A stretch of 29,986 nucleotides of DNA from Candidatus Peribacter sp. UBA2144 (lineage in GTDB: Bacteria > Patescibacteriota > Gracilibacteria > Peribacterales > Peribacteraceae): contig DCXE01000080.1 of the NCBI GenBank assembly GCA_002328295.1, positions 1 to 29,986 on the forward strand, in the 5' to 3' direction. The position numbers and the translations under genes are program-made. Position 1 is the stretch's first letter, and each line of letters opens with the position of its first letter. Positions 15,242-22,113 of the stretch are shown here, piece by piece. The notes under the pieces were generated by a model that had not been told where the DNA came from, searched no databases, and saw nothing but the letters and a program-made list of their open reading frames with translations.

Positions 15242-16327
15242 ATGAATATTTGTATAGTTGCCGACTGGCTTCCCCTTTACGCAGGCGCTGAGCATGTGAT
15301 CGCCGAGTTTCATAAACTTTGGCCAGATGCCCCAATATTTACCACTATTGCCAATCACGGGAATTTAGGACCTTTGAACGATGCTGATATTAGAACTAGT
15401 CATTTGCAGAAATGGTACAAATTACTTGGGAAGCACCACAGAATTCTGCTCCCTCTGATGCCTAGCGAAATGGAACTATTTGATCTGGATGAGTTTGATG
15501 TGATCCTCAGTTCGTCGCACGCAATAGGAAAGGGGATTATTCCTCCAAGCAATGCCAAACATATTTGTTACTGTCATACTCCAATGAGGTATGCATGGGA
15601 GATGGAAAGAAAATATTTGGAAGATTCGAATATTCCGAAGTTCTTTTGGAAAAGAATCAGAAGAAAATTAAATGAGATTAGAAGGTGGGATATGACGACT
15701 GCAAAGAGAGTTGATTTATTTATTGCCAACTCGACAACAGTCGCTGACCGTATTAAGAAAATTTATAATCGAGACTCAACTGTGATCCTTCCGCCAGTTG
15801 CTGATCGGTTCTTTAATAAAGAGGTCAATTGTCAATTGTCAATTGTCAATTGTTACCTCGCTCTCGGCCGCCTCGTCCCCTACAAACGTTTTGACCTTCT
15901 GATTGAATGTGCAAACAAATACAACCTCCCGCTCAAGATCGCAGGCAAAGGTCCGGATGAATCGAGGCTGAAGAACTTGGCAGGACCGACTGTCGAATTC
16001 TTGAGCTTTGTTCCTGATGAAAAGTTGCCAGAGATTTACGCAAATTCAAAAGCACTTCTCTATCCGCAAGAGGAAGACGCTGGAATTGCACCGCTAGAAG
16101 CGCAATCTCAAGGAACTCCTATCATCGCGTTTAGGAAAGGAGGAGCTCTGGATACGATTGCAGAGGATATGTCCGGAGTATTCTTTTCTCAACAAACAGT
16201 GCAGTCTCTTAAAGGTGCAATTGATAGATTCGAGAATATGAGCTTTGATTCTGACGCTATAAAGCAGAGGGCTGAGGAATTTCGAGCCGGTAGGTTTAGA
16301 AAGAGAATTGAAGATATAGTCAGTTAA
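15242..16327 (+). CDS. GT4-family glycosyltransferase
   Basis: Retaining GT-B glycosyltransferase that probably adds a sugar to a lipid-linked or surface glycan at the inner membrane face. With the start at 15242 (MNICIVADWLPLYAGAEHVI) it has 361 residues. The open frame reaches back to 15149, but those 31 codons are repeat array. The C-terminal nucleotide-sugar domain has LALGRLVPYKRFDLLIE, KIAGKGPDESRLKNLA and the E-x7-E block EEDAGIAPLE with EAQSQGTPIIAFRKGG. Four GTCAATT heptamers (15824-15851) sit in frame just before this domain and encode the interdomain linker. TATACT (15228-15233) ends 8 nt before ATG. nnrD follows closely. Confidence 0.9.
   Translation: MNICIVADWLPLYAGAEHVIAEFHKLWPDAPIFTTIANHGNLGPLNDADIRTSHLQKWYKLLGKHHRILLPLMPSEMELFDLDEFDVILSSSHAIGKGIIPPSNAKHICYCHTPMRYAWEMERKYLEDSNIPKFFWKRIRRKLNEIRRWDMTTAKRVDLFIANSTTVADRIKKIYNRDSTVILPPVADRFFNKEVNCQLSIVNCYLALGRLVPYKRFDLLIECANKYNLPLKIAGKGPDESRLKNLAGPTVEFLSFVPDEKLPEIYANSKALLYPQEEDAGIAPLEAQSQGTPIIAFRKGGALDTIAEDMSGVFFSQQTVQSLKGAIDRFENMSFDSDAIKQRAEEFRAGRFRKRIEDIVS
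15824..15851 (+). repeat. four GTCAATT heptamers inside the GT4 gene
   Basis: Exact (GTCAATT)x4, self-complementary through CAATTG, located between the two Rossmann domains of the glycosyltransferase. The encoded linker reads VNCQLSIVNC. Confidence 0.85.
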
Positions 16328-16353
16328 TGGTTTTTGCCCTATCATTAAATCCT

Positions 16354-17130
16354 ATGAAACGTGATCCTAACTCCCACAAAGGCGAAAATGGAAAAGTTGC
16401 AATAATCGGCGGATCCCGCCACATGCATGGCGCACCATTGCTTTGCGCCCTTGCAGCTGAAAGAAGCGGGGCTGACTTGGTTTATCTTTCTCTCCCCGAC
16501 TGGCACGAGAATGTTGCGAAGGATACTTCGCTCAATTTTCAAGTTTATCCTTTCCAAATGGATGACTTGCAGGCGCATGACGTTGGGCCGGTTTTGGGAC
16601 TTCTTGCAACTATGGACTGTGCAGTTCTCGGACCGGGAATTGATCATGCCAATGAAGATAGCAAAAAAGCACTGATGCAAATTATTGAAGGCGCAAGCTG
16701 CGCTTTGGTTTTGGACGCAGCAGCTCTTCAGCCGGAAACCCTTAAGGCAGTTAAAGGAAAGTCTGCAGTCCTCACTCCTCATTTGGGGGAACTTGAAAGG
16801 ATGGAAGTTAAAGAAAAAGAACTAGAGAAAGCTGCAAAAGATTCAGGCGCCGTGATTGTACTTAAAGGACCCGAGGATCAAGTAGTTGGGCCTGATGGAA
16901 AATCAGAAACTATTAAAGGAGGAAATGCAGGCTTAACAGTTGGAGGAACAGGTGACGTGCTTGCAGGACTGATTGGGGGACTTATTGCACAGAAGATGGA
17001 TCCTTTTGAAGCAAGTGTATTGGCAACCAAGATTATTAAGAAAGCTGGAGAAGAATTGAAAAAAGATAATAGTTATGCATATACAGCATCTGATGTTATT
17101 GGAATAATTCCAGAAATGTTAAATTGCTAA
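16354..17130 (+). CDS. nnrD: ADP/ATP-dependent NAD(P)H-hydrate dehydratase
   Basis: Repairs damaged NAD(P)H hydrates by nucleotide-dependent dehydration. Carbohydrate-kinase-like fold. The 258 residues open with RDPNSHKGENGKVAIIGGS, the family's N-terminal block. CAVLGPGID, ALVLDAAAL, AVLTPHLGELERM and the anion-hole/catalytic GGNAGLTVGGTGDVLAGLIGGLIAQ follow. The usual fused NnrE epimerase domain is absent. An in-frame ATG at 16327 overlaps the GT4 stop (TAATG) and would add 9 residues. I prefer 16354 because the family starts there and TATCAT (16340-16345) ends 8 nt before it. Its last codons lie in a palindromic array shared with pgeF. Confidence 0.92.
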   Translation: MKRDPNSHKGENGKVAIIGGSRHMHGAPLLCALAAERSGADLVYLSLPDWHENVAKDTSLNFQVYPFQMDDLQAHDVGPVLGLLATMDCAVLGPGIDHANEDSKKALMQIIEGASCALVLDAAALQPETLKAVKGKSAVLTPHLGELERMEVKEKELEKAAKDSGAVIVLKGPEDQVVGPDGKSETIKGGNAGLTVGGTGDVLAGLIGGLIAQKMDPFEASVLATKIIKKAGEELKKDNSYAYTASDVIGIIPEMLNC

Positions 17131-17221
17131 ATTGTTCACAGAGTGAATTAAAACTTTGATACAATCTACAAAAGCACCAAATATGCGCAACGCTCTGTCG
17201 AGCAATTTAACAATTTAACAA
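17117..17221. repeat. palindromic array joining nnrD stop to pgeF start
   Basis: The left arm 17117-17143 (TGTTAAATTGCTAAATTGTT-CACAGAG) includes the nnrD stop. The right arm 17193-17221 (CTCTGTCGAGCAATTTAACAATTTAACAA) ends on the first base of the pgeF ATG. The unit is an 8-mer, CAATTTAA. The loop is about 49 nt and holds a TACAAT at 17160-17165. Confidence 0.8.
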
Positions 17222-17865
17222 TGTTTACAAACCCCTTCACTATCTTTAAGCCCTTCGAAGCCAACCTCTCCGTCACTCTGTATACAAAGGAGGACAATAT
17301 AACAAGCGACGATCAAATCGGAGACAATGTTGCAAGCTTGTGGCAAGTTCATGGCAACAAAATAATCGAAGTTGACTCACCTACTTCTCGGACCGAGCAA
17401 GCTGACGGATTAGTGACTAACAAAAAAAATCTGATACTCAGCATCAGAATGGCTGATTGCCAGCCAATTTTGGCCTACGATCCCGAATCAAATACAGTTG
17501 GATTAGTCCACGTCGGATGGAGAGGACTTGTTGTAGGCGCAATACCGGAGCTTTTCAAGGTCATGGATCCACTTAAGTCTTACGTTTGCATCGGCCCCTC
17601 GCTCTGCCAGAAGTGTGCAATCTTTTCTGATCCTAATAATGAATTACCTAATGTGGATCCTAAGTTTTTTGATGAAAACAATTGCGTGGATTTAATGGGA
17701 GCAGCCGACAAGCAATTGGTTGACCTTGGAGTTTCTGCTGACCGCATTGAAAGAATGACTGACTGTACCAGTTGTAATCCGGATAAGTACTGGGCTTACA
17801 GGGGCGGAGACAGAGATGCTGTTAAAGATGGACACACGAATGTACTCAGCTGTTATTTGAAATAA
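17221..17865 (+). CDS. pgeF: YfiH/PgeF laccase-domain protein
   Basis: Member of the YfiH (DUF152, former polyphenol oxidase) family. E. coli YfiH (PgeF) edits peptidoglycan precursors, and other members are purine-nucleoside enzymes. The 214 residues show the three metal ligands in their motifs: His44 in QVHG, Cys80 in MADCQPI, His97 in HVGWRG. Further motifs are CIGPSLCQKCAIF and the C-terminal TSCNPDKYWAYRGGDRDAVKDG. It is slightly shorter than E. coli YfiH. The neighbouring wall genes favour the peptidoglycan-editing role. No SD is present; the start codon is abutted by the right arm of a palindromic array. Confidence 0.9.
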   Translation: MFTNPFTIFKPFEANLSVTLYTKEDNITSDDQIGDNVASLWQVHGNKIIEVDSPTSRTEQADGLVTNKKNLILSIRMADCQPILAYDPESNTVGLVHVGWRGLVVGAIPELFKVMDPLKSYVCIGPSLCQKCAIFSDPNNELPNVDPKFFDENNCVDLMGAADKQLVDLGVSADRIERMTDCTSCNPDKYWAYRGGDRDAVKDGHTNVLSCYLK

Positions 17866-17868
17866 TAA

Positions 17869-17985
17869 ACCTCACCCCCAACCCTTCTCCCAAGGAAGAA
17901 GGGAGCTACTTTTTGAGTGAACAAACCAATTCACATATTAAAAGTAGCTCCCCTCTCCTAAGAGGAGAGGGGCTGGGGGTGAGGT
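17869..17985. repeat. cloverleaf-like palindrome, family A copy 3
   Basis: The outer arms ACCTCACCCCCA / TGGGGGTGAGGT (17869-17880 / 17974-17985) enclose an inner pair AGCTACTTTT / AAAAGTAGCT (17905-17914 / 17940-17949, offset by one). Two lateral hairpins add to it, 17882-17903 and CCCCTCTCCT-AAG-AGGAGAGGGG (17950-17972, perfect 10 bp). This is the most complete member of family A. It begins 3 nt after the pgeF stop. Confidence 0.8.
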
Positions 17986-17992
17986 AGAATAA

Positions 17993-17998
17993 TACAAT
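17993..17998 (+). promoter_or_regulatory. -10 element ahead of RNA candidate
   Basis: AATACAATCTATAAAA. The same AYACAATCTAYAAAA string occurs at 17159-17173 before pgeF. Expected transcription start near 18005. The -35 region falls in the GC palindrome and is not recognisable. Confidence 0.4.
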
Positions 17999-18004
17999 CT
18001 ATAA

Positions 18005-18205
18005 AAACACTACCCAAGTGTGAGGGAAGATGGGGTAAGTCCAAACGACCGTTGAGCAGGGACGCTTTACTCCTGGTTGTTTCCAGGTGGGTGGCCGCAT
18101 CCCCGGACCACGGCCCGGAGAGAGTTAGCCTCCCGTAATGCGCGTTGAGGATAAACGTATACTGCCCTGACGAGTCGCTGAGACTAAGTGATTATATCAA
18201 TAAAT
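18005..18205 (+). ncRNA. candidate structured RNA of unknown class
   Basis: About 200 nt, richer in G+C than its surroundings and not coding in any frame. Clear stems are CCTGG-TTGTTT-CCAGG (18072-18087) and GTGGCCG-CATCCC-CGG(A)CCAC (18091-18111, one bulged A). Smaller ones are AGTC-GCTGA-GACT near the 3' end and a GTAA...TTAC pairing around 18035-18070. It also has purine-rich unpaired runs typical of structured RNAs, such as GAGGGAAGATGGGG. I compared it from memory with RNase P RNA, tmRNA, SRP RNA, 6S RNA, 5S rRNA and the cobalamin, TPP and guanidine riboswitches and found no match. It could be a riboswitch for dgt or an independent small RNA. Confidence 0.45.
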
Positions 18206-18261
18206 AATCCCTAATGAAGCTGACAGGATGGACAGGCAGAGTACAATGACAGCTCATGATA

Positions 18262-18289
18262 ACTATTCACTATTAACTATTCACTATTC
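18262..18289 (+). repeat. four ACTATTM heptamers before dgt start
   Basis: ACTATTC, ACTATTA, ACTATTC, ACTATTC, ending 2 nt before the TTG start at 18292. There is no inverted partner. As with the aldolase gene, the array fills the initiation region. Confidence 0.75.
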
Positions 18290-18291
18290 AC

Positions 18292-19407
18292 TTGCTATCA
18301 CTCCAAGAACGACTACAGGCATCTAATCAACTATTAGCGACGTATGCCATTCCGCATCAAGGAATACTGGGAAGAGCTCACGGGGAACCTGATGATGAAA
18401 CACGATTTCCTTTTCAACGAGACCGAGATCGACTGATACACACTAGAGCTTTTCGTAGACTGAAGGGGAAAACTCAGGTCTTTGTTGCCGGACATGGAGA
18501 TCATGTAAGGACAAGACTGACGCATACAATGGAAGTGGTGCAAATCAGTCGAGACATCGCACGTACACTTCAACTTAATGAGGATCTGACTGAATGCATA
18601 GCAATAGCACACGATCTGGGCCACCCTCCATTCGGCCATGCAGGTGAAGAGGGCTTGGATGAGTGGATGAAAGAATTTGGAGGAAGATTTGAGCATAATG
18701 AACAGTCGCATAGGATTGTGACCTTGCTTGAGTCACATTCTTCGCTTAGCTCAGGGCTTAACCTTAATCAGGAGATTTTGGAAGGATTGCTTAAGCACAC
18801 GACTCCTTATGACGTGCCCTGCACCGGAGCGACAGCGACTGGTGCAGGGTCAATGCGGAGTCCTTCCTTAGAAGCTCAAGTCGTAAACTTAGCTGATGAG
18901 ATTGCATACACAGGGCACGACTGTGAAGATGGAATAAGGGCGGGGCTCTTTACGCTTGAGGAGATACTTGCAGTACCTCTGGCGAAGCAAGCACATGATC
19001 TGACGATTGAACGTGGAACATCTTTGCGCGGTTCAATAATCAACGTCAGCGTAATGGATCTATACAAAGCAACTTCAGAGGAGCTTGCGTCCCAACGTAT
19101 TAACACACTAGAGGATGTTGGTAAGGCTGTTACTCCCCTTGTTCACCTAACACATTCAATGCGCAAAGACTTGGATGAGCTTAGGGGATTCTTGTCTGAG
19201 CGTATGTACTTCTGCCCACAAGTACGAGTCAAGAGTGAAGATGGTAAAGCCCTGATTATTGCGCTTTGTAATGGGCTAAAGTCGAAGCCATCTAACAAAG
19301 TCATAGCCATTCAAAAAAAGACTGACTCGAGTTTAGAAGAAGCTATTAAGGATTTTGTAGCAGGGATGACTGATCAATATGCAGTTGAGCAAAAAGTGTC
19401 ATGGTGA
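18292..19407 (+). CDS. dgt: dGTPase-like dNTP triphosphohydrolase (HD domain)
   Basis: Hydrolyses deoxynucleoside triphosphates to the nucleoside and triphosphate, helping to balance dNTP pools. The 371 residues carry the HD metal site: His78 (RLTHTMEV), His107-Asp108 (IAHDLGHPPFGHAGE) and Asp202 (NLADEIAYTGHD). The N-terminal RFPFQRDRDRLIHTRAFRRLKGKTQVF block is typical of the shorter type-2 dGTPases. The start is TTG at 18292. The in-frame ATG at 18256 is followed by a stop. No SD is present; heptamer repeats lie directly upstream. The stop TGA (19405-19407) lies inside a perfect hairpin. Substrate preference cannot be told from sequence. Confidence 0.92.
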   Translation: MLSLQERLQASNQLLATYAIPHQGILGRAHGEPDDETRFPFQRDRDRLIHTRAFRRLKGKTQVFVAGHGDHVRTRLTHTMEVVQISRDIARTLQLNEDLTECIAIAHDLGHPPFGHAGEEGLDEWMKEFGGRFEHNEQSHRIVTLLESHSSLSSGLNLNQEILEGLLKHTTPYDVPCTGATATGAGSMRSPSLEAQVVNLADEIAYTGHDCEDGIRAGLFTLEEILAVPLAKQAHDLTIERGTSLRGSIINVSVMDLYKATSEELASQRINTLEDVGKAVTPLVHLTHSMRKDLDELRGFLSERMYFCPQVRVKSEDGKALIIALCNGLKSKPSNKVIAIQKKTDSSLEEAIKDFVAGMTDQYAVEQKVSW

Positions 19408-19427
19408 GCCCTGTCGAACCATGACAC
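19396..19427. terminator. perfect 10-bp hairpin over dgt stop
   Basis: GTGTCATGGT-(12 nt)-ACCATGACAC. The dgt stop codon ends the left part. Followed at once by a second hairpin. There is no T-tract, so termination is not certain. Confidence 0.5.
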
Positions 19428-19465
19428 GCATTGTCACCCTTCGACATAGCTCAGGATGACAATGC
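19428..19465. repeat. GTCATCCTGAG-type hairpin, family B copy 2
   Basis: GCATTGTCACCCT pairs with AGGATGACAATGC, 12 of 13 positions. It is related to 4087-4125 (same words GTCA(T/C)CCT, CCTGAGC, GAAGGGTGAC). It sits between the convergent genes dgt and the M23 peptidase. Confidence 0.7.
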
Positions 19466-19469
19466 TAAT

Positions 19470-20309
19470 TTAGTACTTAGGTAAATAATCCAACGGATCC
19501 ATTTGTGCCTCACCTCTGACTACCTCGAAATGCAGATGTGGCCCAGTTGATAATGGACCAGCACCCAAAGATCCCGGACGTCCACCTGAAAGTGCAATTA
19601 CATCACCTCGATGTACAACCTGACCTTCGCGAACCAAGAACTCACTAACATGTCCGTAAAGTGTTGCGCCTCCGGGATGCGCGATGATGATGTACTGGTA
19701 TCCGCTGTCTCCTTTATACAAAACTTCCACAACTCCCTCTGCCGCAGATCTTACTTCTGAATTTTGAAGAACCGGAATATCAATCGCCTCGTGAACCAAT
19801 CCGAATCTCTTTTTATATTCTTCATCATGGAAGAGTGCCGAGATTCCTTCCTTAGGTTCAACGGGCCAGCTGAGCTTGAGGGGTATGCTTGGATCTCCAC
19901 TCGCAGCAAGCGCTCTAATTTCTGCTGACTTGATTTCAAAAAGCGCAGTCCTTATGTACTCCTCGGAAACTCTTCTATCTTCCAAAAGCCTAAGAAGTTT
20001 ATTGCGCGCATTTTGCCATTCTTTTTTTTGATTTTCTGACCAGTCCTTTCCATACTTATTTTTTTCGTTCTCGAGCACGCTTAATTGGTACCTGAGAATT
20101 TCTTCACGTCTTTCAATAACCGCAATCTCCTGTCGCTCTCTCTGAATAGTGGACTCTGCAGTTTGAACTGATGCGCTCAGCGGTCCTCCCACCGGAAGCT
20201 CGCCTGAATCAACAATCCACTGCAGCCCTAAAAATAAGCTAACTGTCCCACCTAAAATCGCAAGAATCCTAAGAGGTCGATGTATATGGATGTTTATCTC
20301 AAGCATCAA
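19470..20309 (-). CDS. coiled-coil M23 metallopeptidase
   Basis: Membrane-anchored LytM/EnvC-like peptidoglycan peptidase. 279 residues: one N-terminal membrane helix (about 11-33), a charged coiled coil (about 50-130, RERQEIAVIERREEILRYQLSVLE) and an M23 domain. The zinc site is complete: His173 and Asp177 (HEAID), His220 (LYGH), His258 and His260 (PHLHFEV). The layout (helix, coiled coil, LytM) is that of proteins acting at division sites. The upstream limit given is a TTG. The more likely start is ATG at 20306, because TAGAAT (20313-20318, minus) ends exactly 6 nt before it. Converges on dgt across two hairpins. Confidence 0.92.
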   Translation of the reverse strand: MMLEINIHIHRPLRILAILGGTVSLFLGLQWIVDSGELPVGGPLSASVQTAESTIQRERQEIAVIERREEILRYQLSVLENEKNKYGKDWSENQKKEWQNARNKLLRLLEDRRVSEEYIRTALFEIKSAEIRALAASGDPSIPLKLSWPVEPKEGISALFHDEEYKKRFGLVHEAIDIPVLQNSEVRSAAEGVVEVLYKGDSGYQYIIIAHPGGATLYGHVSEFLVREGQVVHRGDVIALSGGRPGSLGAGPLSTGPHLHFEVVRGEAQMDPLDYLPKY

Positions 20310-20342
20310 AGTATTCTATCACAAAACGGGCTTTTGAGCCAT

Positions 20343-21110
20343 TTATCCTGCTGGACAAAATTTTGCTACAAACTCCTCTACCAGTTTTTCAAATATCTCA
20401 TGAAATTCATCCACTCTTTCTGGAATCGGATCAAATGAATTGTTTTTGATATAAAGTCCCTGATTGATTTCAATCTGAATTCCGGGAACCAAAAACGGAG
20501 GAATCCTTCGACGATGACAATGGTGTCCCAGAATGTATTTACCTGAATACGGGAAGTTGACCTCGACTGCATAACCACGATCTTTGAAGAAGTCGCGGAA
20601 GAATACTGTTCTGTCTCTGGAACATGATGTGTAATTACCGTTTCCAATATTGATATCCGGACGATCTTTTCCACTGTCCTTTTTGAGGCTAGGGCCTACT
20701 GATAAGAATGAGTGGCCATCTATCAAAAACTTCGCATGAGGAATTACCTCATCAATCTTTTCATGATACGGATCGTGGTATTTCTTGATAAGAGAATCAA
20801 CAATTTCCTGCGAAGGCTCTTCTGTATAAACTTTTTTTTCATCCCAAGTTGTATGGACTGTAACTCCTTCTGCTGCTTGCTTGTACTCAGTTGAAATGTC
20901 ATCCGGTGCTCGGTTTACATCCACAACAACCCGCGAAGTATCGCATTTAACCGTATACACATTGCCTATCGAAAAAATCTGATCAGTATAGAGATCTGTA
21001 TAACCCAAAAGATCATCTTCACTTAACTGAATATAATCTTTAACCTCTTCCGGAATTTTATTCGAGGCATGCGGTATCGAGACGAGGATTGGGCGGATAT
21101 CAGGAGTCAT
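20343..21110 (-). CDS. N-formylglutamate amidohydrolase family protein
   Basis: 255 residues of the FGase fold (zinc-dependent carboxypeptidase-like). Recognisable blocks are ILVSIPHASNKIP (8-20, metal His14), DTSRVVVDVNRAPDD, KFLIDGHSFLS, HHCHRRR and PGIQIEINQGLY. In bacteria with histidine degradation this family cleaves N-formylglutamate. No hut gene is nearby, so the true substrate here is uncertain; a formyl-amino acid or small amide is possible. It is followed closely by the M23 gene on the same strand (33 nt). Upstream lies a heptamer palindrome. Confidence 0.85.
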   Translation of the reverse strand: MTPDIRPILVSIPHASNKIPEEVKDYIQLSEDDLLGYTDLYTDQIFSIGNVYTVKCDTSRVVVDVNRAPDDISTEYKQAAEGVTVHTTWDEKKVYTEEPSQEIVDSLIKKYHDPYHEKIDEVIPHAKFLIDGHSFLSVGPSLKKDSGKDRPDINIGNGNYTSCSRDRTVFFRDFFKDRGYAVEVNFPYSGKYILGHHCHRRRIPPFLVPGIQIEINQGLYIKNNSFDPIPERVDEFHEIFEKLVEEFVAKFCPAG

Positions 21111-21139
21111 GATTTAGATTATTAATTAAAGTGATAGGG

Positions 21140-21177
21140 GTCACAGGTCGCAAGTCTTGTGACATGTGACCTGAGAC
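21140..21177. repeat. GTCACAN heptamer palindrome
   Basis: GTCACAG-GTCGCAA-GTC faces TTGTGAC-ATGTGAC-CTGAGAC with almost no loop. The same GTCAC/GTCGC word family occurs at 26957-27034 and 27679-27741. It lies between the MscS-like and amidohydrolase genes. Confidence 0.75.
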
Positions 21178-21201
21178 AAAACAGCCTCAAAATTATAAAT
21201 A

Positions 21202-22050
21202 TCAATGACTTCCACTATCATCATTGGTTATCGTATATGTTTGTTTAAAGAATAATGACGCTGGTACAACTGTATCGCCATCTGAAGTTTCAACAATTAC
21301 CCCAGCAAGAGTGAACGATTTTACTTCGCCATTAATGTCACCAACGGATATTTTGCTTCCGACTTCAATGTTTCTCTTGAGGTGTTGGCAAAGAAGCATG
21401 TTTTCCAAAACAGTGCGCGCACTTAATACGATCGCAAGCCCGCAGATCAATAAAATGGCTGCGAAGAATATAAGTACATTGGTCGTAATAAAGGAAAGAT
21501 TTAATCCAAGCTGTTCAACTGCAGCAAGAAATACAAAAACCAAAACAATCATTTGAACTGCACGCCCTACTGACCTTTCATATCCAAGACCCGTTTTGGA
21601 AATTGATTGGACTACAATCGTCTGCAAAAACTTAGCAAGAAGCATTCCAAATACAACAATCAAAAATGCTGCGATGACCTGAGGAATATATCGTGTCACG
21701 ACTTCGAGTGCATTGGATACTTTTTCCAAGCTCAAAATTTCTGATGCAAAGATCAGCGTAACCAAGATAGTCAGCCAAAAAACCAGAAGGCCTAGTATTC
21801 CGGACGCACTCTTATGAATTCCAATGCCCTTAAGCATCTTATCGAGCGGAGTCTTTGCAACCAGCTTATCAACTGCAAAGAAGGCAAGAAGCCTTACGCA
21901 AAGCCTGTAGAAGATTGATGCGACTATCCAACCTACAAGTACTATTAAAATCGCAAGCAGTGCTTCGGGGAGAATATCCATCATTTTCGCGTAAGCCTGA
22001 ATAGCGGCTTCCCTGACCAAGGTATTTGTACGAGTGAGAATTGTTTCCAT
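21202..22050 (-). CDS. MscS-like small mechanosensitive channel
   Basis: Membrane protein of the MscS/conserved TM-helix type. With the start at 22050 it has 282 residues (METILTRTN...). There are five or six hydrophobic segments: about 25-48, 92-115, 130-152 and three in the 180-225 region. The last, LLICGLAIVLSARTVLENMLLCQHLKRNIEVGSKISVGDINGEV, matches the pore helix and beta domain entry of MscS. The C-terminus stops soon after the beta domain (DGDTVVPASLFFKQ), so the large MscS cytoplasmic vestibule is absent. The frame is open to 22119, but consensus TATAAT (22058-22063, minus) ends 7 nt before 22050, fixing the start. Confidence 0.88.
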   Translation of the reverse strand: METILTRTNTLVREAAIQAYAKMMDILPEALLAILIVLVGWIVASIFYRLCVRLLAFFAVDKLVAKTPLDKMLKGIGIHKSASGILGLLVFWLTILVTLIFASEILSLEKVSNALEVVTRYIPQVIAAFLIVVFGMLLAKFLQTIVVQSISKTGLGYERSVGRAVQMIVLVFVFLAAVEQLGLNLSFITTNVLIFFAAILLICGLAIVLSARTVLENMLLCQHLKRNIEVGSKISVGDINGEVKSFTLAGVIVETSDGDTVVPASLFFKQTYTITNDDSGSH

Positions 22051-22057
22051 AGCTAGA

Positions 22058-22063
22058 ATTATA
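22058..22063 (-). promoter_or_regulatory. -10 element of leaderless MscS-like gene
   Basis: Extended -10 TGC-TATAAT, then TCTAGCT, then ATG: a 7-nt gap. It makes the upstream in-frame ATGs (up to 22119) unlikely starts. Confidence 0.65.
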
Positions 22064-22101
22064 GCAGAAAAGGGCAAATTTGTGTAGCCTAAGCCATCAG
22101 C

Positions 22102-22107
22102 TATCAT
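22102..22107 (+). promoter_or_regulatory. -10 element of leaderless TMTC-like gene
   Basis: CAGC-TATCAT, ATCCCC, ATG at 22114: a 6-nt gap. The octamer GCTATCAT matches the shared form. Confidence 0.6.
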
Positions 22108-22113
22108 ATCCCC

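Larger units (their letters stand above)
17866..18291. other. 426-bp non-coding stretch: palindrome, RNA candidate, heptamers
   Basis: No protein gene is visible. It contains the largest palindrome of the window (17869-17985), a promoter-like TACAAT (17993-17998), a G+C-rich structured segment (about 18005-18205) and four ACTATTM heptamers next to the dgt start. Confidence 0.6.

Noticed and set aside
18158..18190. CTGACGAGTCGCTGAGAC as a hammerhead ribozyme core
   Set aside because: The required GAAA after stem II is missing and no cleavage-site stem was found.
18005..18205. RNase P RNA or tmRNA identity
   Set aside because: The conserved GAGGAAAGTCC and ACAGAACCCGGCTTA-like blocks of RNase P RNA, and the tRNA-like ends of tmRNA, are absent.
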